A program made the position numbers and the translations under genes. Of a stretch of DNA of 64,000 bases, positions 50,746-60,238 are shown one piece after another; position 1 is the first letter of the stretch, and each line of letters starts with the position of its first letter. The stretch is from a bacterium. GTDB taxonomy: Bacteria > SAR324 > XYD2-FULL-50-16. The notes under the pieces were generated by a model. That model was not told the DNA's origin. It worked only from the letters and a program-made list of their open reading frames with translations, and searched no databases. Location: contig JAHJTV010000006.1 of the NCBI GenBank assembly GCA_018829445.1, positions 62,001 through 126,000 of the forward strand, read 5' to 3'.

Positions 50746-52005
50746 CTATACGGCTTTATCCTGGATCGGCAGAAGTACGGAAAAAGTTGAGCCTTCTCCC
50801 TTTTTACTGGTCAACTCGATTTTTCCCTGGTGACTTTCCACAATTCCCAAAGCGATGGATAATCCCAGACCAATCCCTTTTCCAACCTCTTTGGTGGTGT
50901 AAAAAGGATCAAAAAGTTGACCTTTTATCTCATCAGAAATCCCCGGACCGGTATCTGCAATATCAATATTGATATACGGACCATTTTCTGTTTTTCTTAT
51001 GGTTGTTCGAATGGTGATTGTCTTCCTGTTGCTTTCCTCATTACGGGAATCGATAGCATCAATGGCGTTTTTGAAAATATTCATAAAAACCTGAACCAGT
51101 TTTCCCGGAAAGCCCAAAACCTGGGGAATATCTCCGTACTCTCTTTGGATAGTGATTCGGTGTCTGAACTGGTTCTGTAAAATAATCAAAGCCGATTCAA
51201 GGGTTTTGTGAATGTCAATCTTTTCCTTTTTTGACGAATCGAGACGTGAAAATGATCTTAGTCCGCTTACTATTTCTACGGCACGGTCAGAACCGGTTTC
51301 GATATTTGTTGTTAGTTCGTTGATGGCTTGTAGACGAGGTGATACGTCTATGGTGGCAATCAGCTGATTGATGGTTTCTAGATCATCCTTCGTAACGCTG
51401 CCCCTATCGAACTGCTGTAACAATTCAATAACAGGTTTTAGTTTCTTCTTCAAGCCTTTGGTGCTGATACTGACGAAGTTGATTGGATTATTGAGTTCAT
51501 GCGCTATTCCGGCAGCCAATACACCGATGGAAGCCATCTTTTCCGATTGAATCAAATGAGATTGTGTTGATTTCAGTTCTTTTAAGGTGTACTGCAACTC
51601 GCGGTTTTTATCCTCAATTTCCAATTGGACCCTGCGAAGAGTCAGGTGAGTTCTTACTCTGGCCAGTACCTCCTCCAATTGAAACGGTTTGGTGATATAA
51701 TCAACGCCTCCGCAATTAAAAGCCTTAACTTTGTCAAATGTAACAGATTTGGCACTGACAAAAATAACGGGAATGTCTCGGGTTGTTTCGATTCTCTTTA
51801 ATTCTTGGCAGACTTCATAGCCATCCATTTCAGGCATCATGATATCGAGGAGAATTAAATCCGGTGGGTCAACCAGGGCAGAGTTCAAAGCCATTTTTCC
51901 CTTGAGAAAAGGTCTGATTTCATAGCCATCATCTGATAGCATATTTTCTAGAAGGTCAAGATTGACTGGTCTGTCATCGACAACCATGATATTGCCTTTT
52001 GCCAT
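50746..52005 (-). CDS. Response regulator-histidine kinase hybrid
   Basis: A 419-residue soluble protein. The receiver domain (residues ~5-122) has phosphoacceptor D54 (LILLDIMMPEMDGYEVCQEL) and K107. A coiled-coil linker (~123-155) leads to HisKA with H169 in GVLAAGIAHELNNPINFVS. The HATPase domain is ~290-417 (VFMNIFKNAIDAI, IADTGPGIS, GKGIGLGLSIALGIVE). It lacks its own sensor domain, so the receiver presumably controls kinase output. It is 59 bp from the giant kinase gene and is likely part of the same transcription unit. Confidence 0.92.
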   Translation of the reverse strand: MAKGNIMVVDDRPVNLDLLENMLSDDGYEIRPFLKGKMALNSALVDPPDLILLDIMMPEMDGYEVCQELKRIETTRDIPVIFVSAKSVTFDKVKAFNCGGVDYITKPFQLEEVLARVRTHLTLRRVQLEIEDKNRELQYTLKELKSTQSHLIQSEKMASIGVLAAGIAHELNNPINFVSISTKGLKKKLKPVIELLQQFDRGSVTKDDLETINQLIATIDVSPRLQAINELTTNIETGSDRAVEIVSGLRSFSRLDSSKKEKIDIHKTLESALIILQNQFRHRITIQREYGDIPQVLGFPGKLVQVFMNIFKNAIDAIDSRNEESNRKTITIRTTIRKTENGPYINIDIADTGPGISDEIKGQLFDPFYTTKEVGKGIGLGLSIALGIVESHQGKIELTSKKGEGSTFSVLLPIQDKAV

Positions 52006-52064
52006 GTATAAACACCTTTAGAGATTTCTGGGAAAGGATAATCGAGTTTCCGTTATGCTGTGCT

Positions 52065-55000
52065 TCATTTCAACAATTCCAATAATTTCTCATAATCGAA
52101 GTTCTGAACTAGCAGCCTCAATTGATCAGCAATGTTTGAATTCAACTCACCAACCTCGTCTATCAATAGATTCAATTGTTTTCTATAACCATTCAATGCA
52201 GCGTTATGTAAATGCTTCACTAACTTCTCCGGCAGTTGCTTTATTATTTCTCTTGTAATCGGAGTCAGGTTTTCGGAATCAGGGATTTCTTTGTTGTCTT
52301 CGATTTCCCGATCTTCTACCTCAAATTGAAGATCCAGGTGTTGTTTTATCTTCTCAAAGAGATCCGCTTCTCTGAAAGGTTTATGAATAAATTCTGCAGC
52401 TCCTGAAAGTGCGATTTTTTCCCGTTCGTCATCAAGAACACTGGCGGTTACAGCAAAGACAACGGTTTTATCTCCACCCGGCAACTGTTTTATTTTTTCA
52501 GTTGCTTCAATACCTCCCATTTCGGGCATAACAATGTCCATGAGAATCAGTTGAGGCTTATTGTTTTTAAATTTCTCAATAGCTTCTTTGCCATTTGCAG
52601 CTTCTTCCACTTCAAAACCGACGCTTGAGAGTATATTAACCATCAGTTTTCGGTTGGTTGCCTGATCATCTACTACCAAAACTTTAACAGGATCCTGACC
52701 AGGTTTCAAACAAAGCACGCGCTGTTTTGGCCTTTTTGATTCAATTTCCTTAAGATCAGCCATTTCAAATGGTATCTCCAGGCAAAACAGACTACCCTTA
52801 CCCAATTCACTTGTTGCTTTGATTTTACCATTCATCAGGACAGCATAATTTCTGCTGATTGCCAAACCCAATCCAGTGCCTCCTTCCACTTTTCTGCCTT
52901 CTGTTGTTTGCTCAAAATGCTGGAATATTTTTTCTATTTCACTTTCCGATATTCCGGGACCGGTGTCTTCAATCTCAAAACGCAACATGGCATGCTTTTC
53001 TCCCGCATCAACTCTGAGAACAACGCCTCCCTCTTCAGTAAATTTTGCTGCATTCCCTAACAGGTTGATCAGGATCTGTCTCAATTTCCCCTGGTCTGTT
53101 CTTATAAACCGGGGGACCTTTTCAGAGTGTTCAACGGACAGACTGATCCCCTTGACGTTTGTTTTGACTCTCAGCATCATTTCAATATCATTCAACAGAG
53201 AGAAGAGATCAAAACTTTCCGGATTCAGAGTAACACGACCTGCTTCAATCTTGGACATTTCAAGAATGCTGTTGATTAAACCCAAGAGATGCTCCCCACT
53301 TCTCCATATTGTTCGCAGGTTTTCTTTCTGTTCCGCAGAAACAGAGGAGTCGCGCAGCATAATCTGTGAAAATCCAAGAATCGCATTCATGGGGGTCCTG
53401 ATCTCATGGGACATATTAGACAAAAAAGTGCTTTTGGCTCGATTCGCTGTTTCTGCAGCATCGCGGGTTTCCAGCAGTTCTTTCTCTGCCTGCTTTCGCT
53501 CGGTGATGTCTTCCCTGACGGCGATAAAATTAGTAATTTTATTTTTCCTGTCGAAAACAGGAGCGATCAAAACACTTTCCCAAAAGGTCTCACCATTTTT
53601 TTTTCGATTTAGAATATCACCTTGCCATCGTTTTCCAGAGCGTATTGTTGACCATAGATCGCTCTTTGCTACTTTGGACAGCTCAGCGGATTCAAAAAGC
53701 TTGGTGGTTTTAGATTTAATCTCTTCAAAGGAATAACCAGTGATATCAGTAAATCTGGAATTAACATATTCTATCACTCCGTCCTTATCAGTTATAAGCA
53801 CCGAAGCCGGGCTCTGCTCAACAGCCAGTGTCAGCTTTTTAAGTTCTGTTTCGGCTCGCCGTCTCCTGTTGATCTCCGCTTTCAATACTCGGTTCCAGAT
53901 AAGAATAATGGCGAATACCACTATAAATACCAGGACCACCCGAATGATAATGGTGCGAATATAGTCAACATCGATACCGTGTTCAAAGCGGACGGAAAAC
54001 CATTTCTGCTGAATTTCAGTTCCCTCTTTATCAGTGATGGTTGCCAGACCTTTGTTCAATATGGAAACAAGAATAGGCCAGTCTTTTCTGACTCCGATCT
54101 TCAATTGATCAAAATCCTTGGCAAAACCGGTAGGAGCGGCAACTTTGAGATTGGCAATATTGTGTTTCTGAATAAGGTAACTGGTAGCCATCAGGTTACC
54201 GACATAGGCATCCGCCTTGTCGGTTGAAACTGCCAGCAGTCCATCTAAAGGCGAAGTTTGAAGAGAAAGAGCCAGATATGGAAACTGCTTCAGTAATTGT
54301 TCATGAATGGCATATTGATTGACAACAGCAACCCGTTTGTCTCTCAAATCCTTGATACCGCCAACAAATTCAAAATCTTCCCGGGTGATGATTACCAGGG
54401 GAAAAGAGAGGTAAGGTTTGGTGAACTCGAGGAACGTTTTTCTGCCTTCAGTTTCAGTCAGACAGGCAATAACATCTATCTCCTTTCGCTTTGCTTTATC
54501 AACAACTTCCTGCCAGGATGAAACAGGCACAACTTTCATGTCCAGCCCCAGGCGTTCATTCAAAAGGCGAATAAAATCCGAAGCCATTCCCATGTGGTTT
54601 TTCCCGTCTTCATCCAGAAACTCAAACGGCGGCCAGTCCGGGTCTACACCTAAACGAATAGAATGATGGGTATCCAGCCACTGCTTCTCATCCAGGGTTA
54701 ATCTGATCTGGGGGCTCTTCTCCCCAAGCTGTCTGATATCGGGTGAGGGAAGCCATCTTTTTTCAATTTCGATCAGTTCTTCGTTTGAGATATTTTCCAA
54801 GCCACTGTCAACCAGTGCTAACAACTTCTGGTTAGTTTTTCTTATGGCCGCATATACATCATTTACCAATATCAGTTTTGAATCGTAAACAAATTCTCCC
54901 GTTGCCCCGAATTGATCCAGTATTTCCAATGTTTCAGGGATATTAAAAAGGAAAATCTGTACTCTTCCGGAAAGAGCAGCTTTTATCATGGTTTGATGAT

Positions 55001-57743
55001 CCGGGAAAATCAGCGGTCTGCTGCCTGGATACTTTTGTTTGAGGATTTCCAAATGGTAGGAATCCTTCAACACCCCGATTTTCTCTTGATTTCGGATATG
55101 ATCAAAGGAGTTCGGCTCTATGTCGGACCGATAAAAGAAACTGGAAGCAATCCTGTAAAACGGCTGACTGAAAATCAGTTTATTCTGCAAATCTTTATCC
55201 GGGACAATGCCCGAATGAATGTCCGCTTCCCCCTTGTCTATCATGTAGCGGGTTTGATCACTGTCGCCAGTCTTGAATTCGATGGGTTGACCTGTTCGTC
55301 TGGACCATAGACTCCAAACATCCACAAGCAAACCCGTAGGCTTCCCTTCAAAATCCAGGCCGGAAAAAGGCAAATTATTCTCAGGCAAGGCAATCGATAA
55401 CATGCCCTCCGTTTTTGTCTCTGACACCCCCATCCATCTTCTTTGAATAGCGGCTTTTTCCCCCAAGGGGATGGCGCTCATCCCTTGTTGTATAGTCAGC
55501 AGGAGTTTTGTATTTCCCTCTTTGACGGCAGCATAAAAGGTATTTGTATATAATGGCTGGGAACTGTGGAACTTGAATTCACTGAATAACTTTCGTTGTG
55601 ATAGGTGATATCTGGCAATGGGTGTATCCTTGATAAACACTTTGACATCACCTACCTCAACCGCATCAAAGAGTGAACGATTATCAGGATATATGGAAAG
55701 TGTTGCACCGGGTAAACGGTTGCGTATAAAATCAAGCGCATAATCTCCCTCAATAATACCAATCCTGAAGGGGGTAAGGTCTTCCAGATCATCAACCTCA
55801 AGAATGCTTTTGTGGTAGAAAAAATGGGTATCACTTTTATGAAGGGGCTCACCGAAATCAAGATAAGAATCTCGATCAGCACTTCTGAACAAACCGGCAT
55901 GAATATCGGCCTTTCCCTGGCGGAGATTTTCCAGAGTATCATTCCATGAAGAGGGCAGGAACTTTATACTGATGCCTGTAACCTTTGACCATGAACGCCA
56001 CAGATCAACAAACATACCGGAGGGGTTACCTGCACTGTCAGTAAAATGAAAAGGTGCAGACCCGTCGCTTAATGCAATAGTGACCTTTTTTGGTGTGGAT
56101 TCCAGCATCAAATTCAACCCGGTTTCTGCAAGCGAATTTAAGTCCGGTGCTGGACTCTTTCCATCCACAGGAACCTTTTCAATCCCAGTCTCCGCAATCA
56201 TTCTATAGCCGGCCTTACTCAGCAACTCCCGGGCTTGATCAGGATCGTACAAATGAGGTTTCAAGGCTGCATTATAACCAAATCCGCTTGGCAAAAAACA
56301 AGTGGCGATTCTCTGTCCGTAACCTGCATACACCTTGTTCAAAATATCCTGCCAATCAATGGCATAATTAAGAGCCTTTCTAACCCTGATATCATTAAAA
56401 GGAGGTTTGTTGTTATTGAGCTCAATCTGGTAGGAGCGGGTTCCTAAAACCGAGGAGATTCTTGTGTTGGGATTTTTCGCCAACAGAGAAATTTTTTCGA
56501 CAGGAACAGCTTGAATAATGGACAGGTTACCAGCTAACAGCTCTGAAATCCGGATTGCGGGGTCTGCCATCGGCTTGAAAACAACCGTTTTCAATTTCGC
56601 GGGTCCAACTGGTGTTATAGCTGGTGCACCCCCATAATAACCGGAAAACCGTTCCATGGTGATCCCTTTCTCAGGCGTTCCCTCTGTAAATTTAAATGGT
56701 CCGGTCCCCATCGGTTTCTTGGCAAATTCGGCGTCACCAACCCGTTTAATATAATCCCGGGGGACAATCTGAAAATGAACGAGAGCTTGAAGGAAGGGTG
56801 GAAATGGGGTGTACAGTTTAAACAGGATATGTGTGTTATCCACATTGGTTACAGACTCCAGAGGGCCCAGTAATTCCTTCCGTGGACTGGACTGGCCATT
56901 AATACTCCCTGATTGCAGGATACGTTGAAACGTAAAAACAACATCATCAACCGTCAAAAGGCTTTCATCATGGAATTTGACTCCTGATCGCAATTTGAAC
57001 AGATAGTTTTTGTCATCGTCCAATACCCATGATTCAGCCAGCTCAGGCACAATTGCTCCATTCCTGTTGCGGGTAACCAATGCGTCAAACATGTTGCGGA
57101 TTACCGTCTCCGCCTCCCTGCTTCGGTGCATGGCAGGATCGAATGTATAAAAGGTGTTGGCATTCATACCAACCACTAAGACATCCCCATTCCTCAACTC
57201 AACATCATGCAGATTAATGCGATTGTTTTCAGATGACGTGAAATTCAGAACATTGACTGAAGAGGCTTCAATATTTGCCAGGGTATATCCGAACACCCAG
57301 GGAGCTTCCTTAAAAATAAGCTGTTGGACTTCATGGAACAGCTCCTTTCTTTTCCTCACGCTGCTCGTGGACATGCTTTGATTCAACAGTAAATCAACCC
57401 TGTGGTTGGAAAAAAAAGAGAAGTTCCCCTGCCCATTGGTGGAAAACTTCGGTAATGCCAGATCGAAGGGATCAAAATAGGCGCTCCCCCAATCGGTTAG
57501 ATAGGCGACCCGTCCTCCTGTTCTGATTTTTTCCCTCAGGGTGGATTTTGTCCAGATCTTTACAGCTACTTTTATTCCCAGACGTTTTAACTGCCTGGAA
57601 ATGGCCTGAGCTTCTTTTTCTCTATAGATTGGTGCATCCAGAGTAAACGATAACGGCTGTTCTTGGGCGCTGGTTGAAAAGCTTGAAAAGAAAACAATGT
57701 ATAACAATAAAACCGTCAATACTTTGGATTTTGGTTTTGCCAT
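52065..57743 (-). CDS. Giant hybrid sensor kinase: segment-swapped SBP-5 plus three SBP-3 domains, PAS, HK and REC
   Basis: 1892 residues. A signal peptide is at 1-26. Residues ~32-182 match the C-terminal segment of a family-5 (OppA-like) binding protein (DPFDLALPKFS, GNFSFFSNHRVDLLL, EAPWVFGY). Residues ~186-513 match the N-terminal segment (FYTFDPAMHRSREAETVIRN, DGAIVPELAESW-like, GVKFHDESLLTVDDVVFTF, ending LLSKAGY), so the two halves are in reversed order. Three family-3 domains follow: ~551-775, ~779-1000 and ~1013-1250. A single transmembrane helix is at ~1261-1283. The PAS domain is ~1303-1415, HisKA has H1446 (SNMSHEIRTPMNAILGF), the HATPase is ~1548-1660, and the receiver has D1736 (LILMDIVMPEMGG). 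The C-terminal ~85 residues are helical. The periplasmic part should sense peptides, amino acids or similar solutes. Confidence 0.9.
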   Translation of the reverse strand: MAKPKSKVLTVLLLYIVFFSSFSTSAQEQPLSFTLDAPIYREKEAQAISRQLKRLGIKVAVKIWTKSTLREKIRTGGRVAYLTDWGSAYFDPFDLALPKFSTNGQGNFSFFSNHRVDLLLNQSMSTSSVRKRKELFHEVQQLIFKEAPWVFGYTLANIEASSVNVLNFTSSENNRINLHDVELRNGDVLVVGMNANTFYTFDPAMHRSREAETVIRNMFDALVTRNRNGAIVPELAESWVLDDDKNYLFKLRSGVKFHDESLLTVDDVVFTFQRILQSGSINGQSSPRKELLGPLESVTNVDNTHILFKLYTPFPPFLQALVHFQIVPRDYIKRVGDAEFAKKPMGTGPFKFTEGTPEKGITMERFSGYYGGAPAITPVGPAKLKTVVFKPMADPAIRISELLAGNLSIIQAVPVEKISLLAKNPNTRISSVLGTRSYQIELNNNKPPFNDIRVRKALNYAIDWQDILNKVYAGYGQRIATCFLPSGFGYNAALKPHLYDPDQARELLSKAGYRMIAETGIEKVPVDGKSPAPDLNSLAETGLNLMLESTPKKVTIALSDGSAPFHFTDSAGNPSGMFVDLWRSWSKVTGISIKFLPSSWNDTLENLRQGKADIHAGLFRSADRDSYLDFGEPLHKSDTHFFYHKSILEVDDLEDLTPFRIGIIEGDYALDFIRNRLPGATLSIYPDNRSLFDAVEVGDVKVFIKDTPIARYHLSQRKLFSEFKFHSSQPLYTNTFYAAVKEGNTKLLLTIQQGMSAIPLGEKAAIQRRWMGVSETKTEGMLSIALPENNLPFSGLDFEGKPTGLLVDVWSLWSRRTGQPIEFKTGDSDQTRYMIDKGEADIHSGIVPDKDLQNKLIFSQPFYRIASSFFYRSDIEPNSFDHIRNQEKIGVLKDSYHLEILKQKYPGSRPLIFPDHQTMIKAALSGRVQIFLFNIPETLEILDQFGATGEFVYDSKLILVNDVYAAIRKTNQKLLALVDSGLENISNEELIEIEKRWLPSPDIRQLGEKSPQIRLTLDEKQWLDTHHSIRLGVDPDWPPFEFLDEDGKNHMGMASDFIRLLNERLGLDMKVVPVSSWQEVVDKAKRKEIDVIACLTETEGRKTFLEFTKPYLSFPLVIITREDFEFVGGIKDLRDKRVAVVNQYAIHEQLLKQFPYLALSLQTSPLDGLLAVSTDKADAYVGNLMATSYLIQKHNIANLKVAAPTGFAKDFDQLKIGVRKDWPILVSILNKGLATITDKEGTEIQQKWFSVRFEHGIDVDYIRTIIIRVVLVFIVVFAIILIWNRVLKAEINRRRRAETELKKLTLAVEQSPASVLITDKDGVIEYVNSRFTDITGYSFEEIKSKTTKLFESAELSKVAKSDLWSTIRSGKRWQGDILNRKKNGETFWESVLIAPVFDRKNKITNFIAVREDITERKQAEKELLETRDAAETANRAKSTFLSNMSHEIRTPMNAILGFSQIMLRDSSVSAEQKENLRTIWRSGEHLLGLINSILEMSKIEAGRVTLNPESFDLFSLLNDIEMMLRVKTNVKGISLSVEHSEKVPRFIRTDQGKLRQILINLLGNAAKFTEEGGVVLRVDAGEKHAMLRFEIEDTGPGISESEIEKIFQHFEQTTEGRKVEGGTGLGLAISRNYAVLMNGKIKATSELGKGSLFCLEIPFEMADLKEIESKRPKQRVLCLKPGQDPVKVLVVDDQATNRKLMVNILSSVGFEVEEAANGKEAIEKFKNNKPQLILMDIVMPEMGGIEATEKIKQLPGGDKTVVFAVTASVLDDEREKIALSGAAEFIHKPFREADLFEKIKQHLDLQFEVEDREIEDNKEIPDSENLTPITREIIKQLPEKLVKHLHNAALNGYRKQLNLLIDEVGELNSNIADQLRLLVQNFDYEKLLELLK

Positions 57744-58301
57744 AGACCAGTTTATTCGATTGTTACGGCTCTTCTGTTGAGAGGATTGTTCTTTGCTACA
57801 TCACACAGTTATATTTGTATTAAACCACTGTTTGCTCAACTTTACAATATAAAGAATCAGCCTCAAAATTACTCTTGGAGTAAGGATCGGTAATACAGAA
57901 ATTTTCATCAAAAGCTCTTTAATGGAAAAAATATCAGATTGTTAACTCCCTCTCTGGGAACATTCGATGAATAAAGACGAAAAACGTTGTTGACAATGTG
58001 GACAAACAATAATGTTTAACATTATCCGATTTCCAGAAAATCTGGGACATTGTGGACAATAATATCCGACAATTTAATGATTTCCATCTGGCTTTCTCTT
58101 GTTTGTATACATAGTCAACAACGTCCCCAAGTTCTGTTTTTTCATCGTTTGATTACGATCAAACCAACCTCCTTTTAAGTGGATTGGTTTTTAATTTCTT
58201 TGTATCTCGGAAAAATTGACAAAACCTTATGATTAGCTATAAATTTTGGTTCTATAAATGTGCATTAATGAAGACTGTTATATCCAAAATTTCTAACTAA
58301 A
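57744..58301. other. Divergent intergenic region with clustered dyads
   Basis: 558 bp between the giant kinase gene and tatT. It holds an 11-bp inverted repeat (acgttgttgac at 57984-57994, gtcaacaacgt at 58114-58124), a palindrome ataatgtttaacattat at 58009-58025, and two similar words acaatgtggacaa and acattgtggacaa near 57993 and 58051. No gene was found. These could be sites for a regulator acting on one or both flanking operons. Confidence 0.5.
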
Positions 58302-59249
58302 ATGAAAAAAACAGTTACAAGATTGATTTTTCCATGCCTGATTGGTTTTCTAATTTCCTCATGCTCCATGAGAGATATTGCAGTTGGGATAGTCGCTGAT
58401 TCCATGTCCGCCTCGGGAGACAGTTCACTATTTATGGGAGAAGATGATCCGGAATTAGTGGGAGATGCCTTTCCTGTTTTGTTGAAGATGTTTGAAGCAT
58501 TATTGCAGGAGTCTCCGGATAATGCTGAATTGCATCTGACAACGGGAAAGGGATTTATCATGTATGCCAATGCGTATCTGCATACTCCGGCCACCATGCT
58601 GGAAGATGATGAATTTGAGAGGCAGAAGGAGATGTTTCGAAGGGCAAAACGGTTATACCTGCGGGGACGGGACTACGTTTTGCAGGCCCTAGAATTAAAA
58701 CATCCCGGCTTTTTGCAGTTGCTGAAACAAGATCAGATGGAATTAGCTCTCAAATCAGTAACAAAAGATGATGTTCCCTCGCTTTATTGGGCAGCTGCCG
58801 GATGGTTGGGCGCTTATTCCACTGACGCCCTTGATTTTGAGCTGGGGGCAACTAAACATAGGCCGGTTACTTTGATGAATCATGCTCTCCTGCTTGATGA
58901 ATCCTTTAATTCCGGTGTGATCCATGGTTTTTTTATCTCCTATTATGGAGCCCTTCCGGTTTCAATGGGGGGCAGCGAAGTGAAAGCCCGCTATCATTTT
59001 CAGAAAGCACTGGAATTCTCCCAGGGCAAAAATGCCTCACCCTATGTTGCTCTTGCCACTACTGTCTCTATTAAAAACCAGGATGTTAATGAATTCTCGA
59101 GACTATTGGATGAAGCCCTGATGATAGATGTCGACCTGTATCCGGATATAAGGCTGGTTAATATTCTTTCCCAACGAAAGGCTCGCTGGTTTCTGGATCA
59201 TAAGAATGATAAATTTCTAATCGAATCTGAAGATGAGGAAAAAAAATGA
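58302..59249 (+). CDS. TRAP transporter-associated lipoprotein, TatT family
   Basis: A 315-residue lipoprotein with a signal peptide and lipobox (GFLISSC, Cys at residue 21). It resembles the T-component (TatT, Treponema pallidum Tp0956-like), an all-helical TPR-related protein that trimerises and binds the TRAP binding protein. Helical repeats are visible: LLKMFEALLQESPDNAELHL, LYLRGRDYVLQALELKHPGF, VTLMNHALLLDESFNSGVIH, HFQKALEFSQGKNASPYVAL. Its stop overlaps the start of the binding-protein gene, so it belongs to a three-gene TRAP operon. Confidence 0.82.
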   Translation: MKKTVTRLIFPCLIGFLISSCSMRDIAVGIVADSMSASGDSSLFMGEDDPELVGDAFPVLLKMFEALLQESPDNAELHLTTGKGFIMYANAYLHTPATMLEDDEFERQKEMFRRAKRLYLRGRDYVLQALELKHPGFLQLLKQDQMELALKSVTKDDVPSLYWAAAGWLGAYSTDALDFELGATKHRPVTLMNHALLLDESFNSGVIHGFFISYYGALPVSMGGSEVKARYHFQKALEFSQGKNASPYVALATTVSIKNQDVNEFSRLLDEALMIDVDLYPDIRLVNILSQRKARWFLDHKNDKFLIESEDEEKK

Positions 59250-60238
59250 AACATGTTTTCTGTCTGCTTTTTGTTTTGCTCCTGGGGATCACCAGTCCGC
59301 TTTACTCCTTAACCCTGAAGATTGGAAGTCCGGCCCCTGAAGGATCGCCATGGGACAATTCACTAAGGGAAATGGCAGTTGAATGGAAAAAAATCTCAAA
59401 GGGAAAAATAATAGTCAAAATTTACCCGGGAGGGATCGTCGGCGATGAAGCGGACATGATACGCAAAATGCGTATCGGTCAACTCCAGGGCGGCGTTTTT
59501 ACCAGCTCCGGCATTGCCAAAATCACACCGGAGATTCTCTCTCTCAGCCTGCCGTTTCTGGTTCAGAATGATGACGAGATTGACTTTCTTTTAAATAAGC
59601 ATTCCCCCTATTTTGAAGAGTTACTGATTAACAAGGGCTTTGCTGTAGTAGCCTGGTCTCGTGCCGGCTGGATTCACATCTTTTCAAAAGACCCGGTTTT
59701 TTATCCGGACGATTTGAAAAAGCACATCCTGGCTGTTACAGATTCCGATGCCACTATGCTGCAGGGTTGGAGAACAGGTGGATACAACGCGGTACCTCTC
59801 TCCACCAATAACATTATGACAGGCTTGCAAAGCGGCATGGTTACGGCATATTACATGCCCCCCTTAGTATCAGCCACCTTTCAATGGTTTGCCCTGGCAA
59901 AGAACATGTGCTCCTTACCCCTTGCCCCTTTAACCGGCGCGCTTATATTGGATGAAAGAACCTGGAAAAAGATTGATAAAATGAACCGTGAGGAGCTGGT
60001 TAATTCCACAAAAGTATTGATGAGAAATCTCAGGCAGATATCAGTTGATCTTGAGAAGAGAGCCATCTCCACCATGATTAAGCACGGTCTGGTGGTTAAC
60101 AGGGTTACTCCTGATATTGCTGAAATATGGAAAAACACAGCTTCTTCGGAATACAACTATCTTATCGGAAAGGTTTTTTCTGAAAGTCTACTGACTCAAC
60201 TCAAGCAAGATCTCAAAGAGTATAGAAAAAAGCTATGA
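59246..60238 (+). CDS. TRAP transporter solute-binding protein (DctP/TatP-like)
   Basis: A 330-residue secreted protein with an N-terminal signal peptide (FCLLFVLLLGITSPLYS). DctP-type features are LKIGSPAPEGSPWDNSLREM, VKIYPGGIVGDEADMIRKMR and MTGLQSGMVTAYYMPPLVSA. Unlike the 29.5-kb DctP it lacks an obvious arginine motif in the usual place, consistent with the TatT-linked (TatP) branch, which may carry hydrophobic ligands. ATGA overlaps both neighbours. Confidence 0.88.
   Translation: MKHVFCLLFVLLLGITSPLYSLTLKIGSPAPEGSPWDNSLREMAVEWKKISKGKIIVKIYPGGIVGDEADMIRKMRIGQLQGGVFTSSGIAKITPEILSLSLPFLVQNDDEIDFLLNKHSPYFEELLINKGFAVVAWSRAGWIHIFSKDPVFYPDDLKKHILAVTDSDATMLQGWRTGGYNAVPLSTNNIMTGLQSGMVTAYYMPPLVSATFQWFALAKNMCSLPLAPLTGALILDERTWKKIDKMNREELVNSTKVLMRNLRQISVDLEKRAISTMIKHGLVVNRVTPDIAEIWKNTASSEYNYLIGKVFSESLLTQLKQDLKEYRKKL

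Noticed and set aside
52876-53736. 286-codon plus-strand open frame
   Set aside because: It lies opposite the HisKA/HATPase region of the giant kinase and reads as a shadow, with Ser-rich composition and no recognisable domain.
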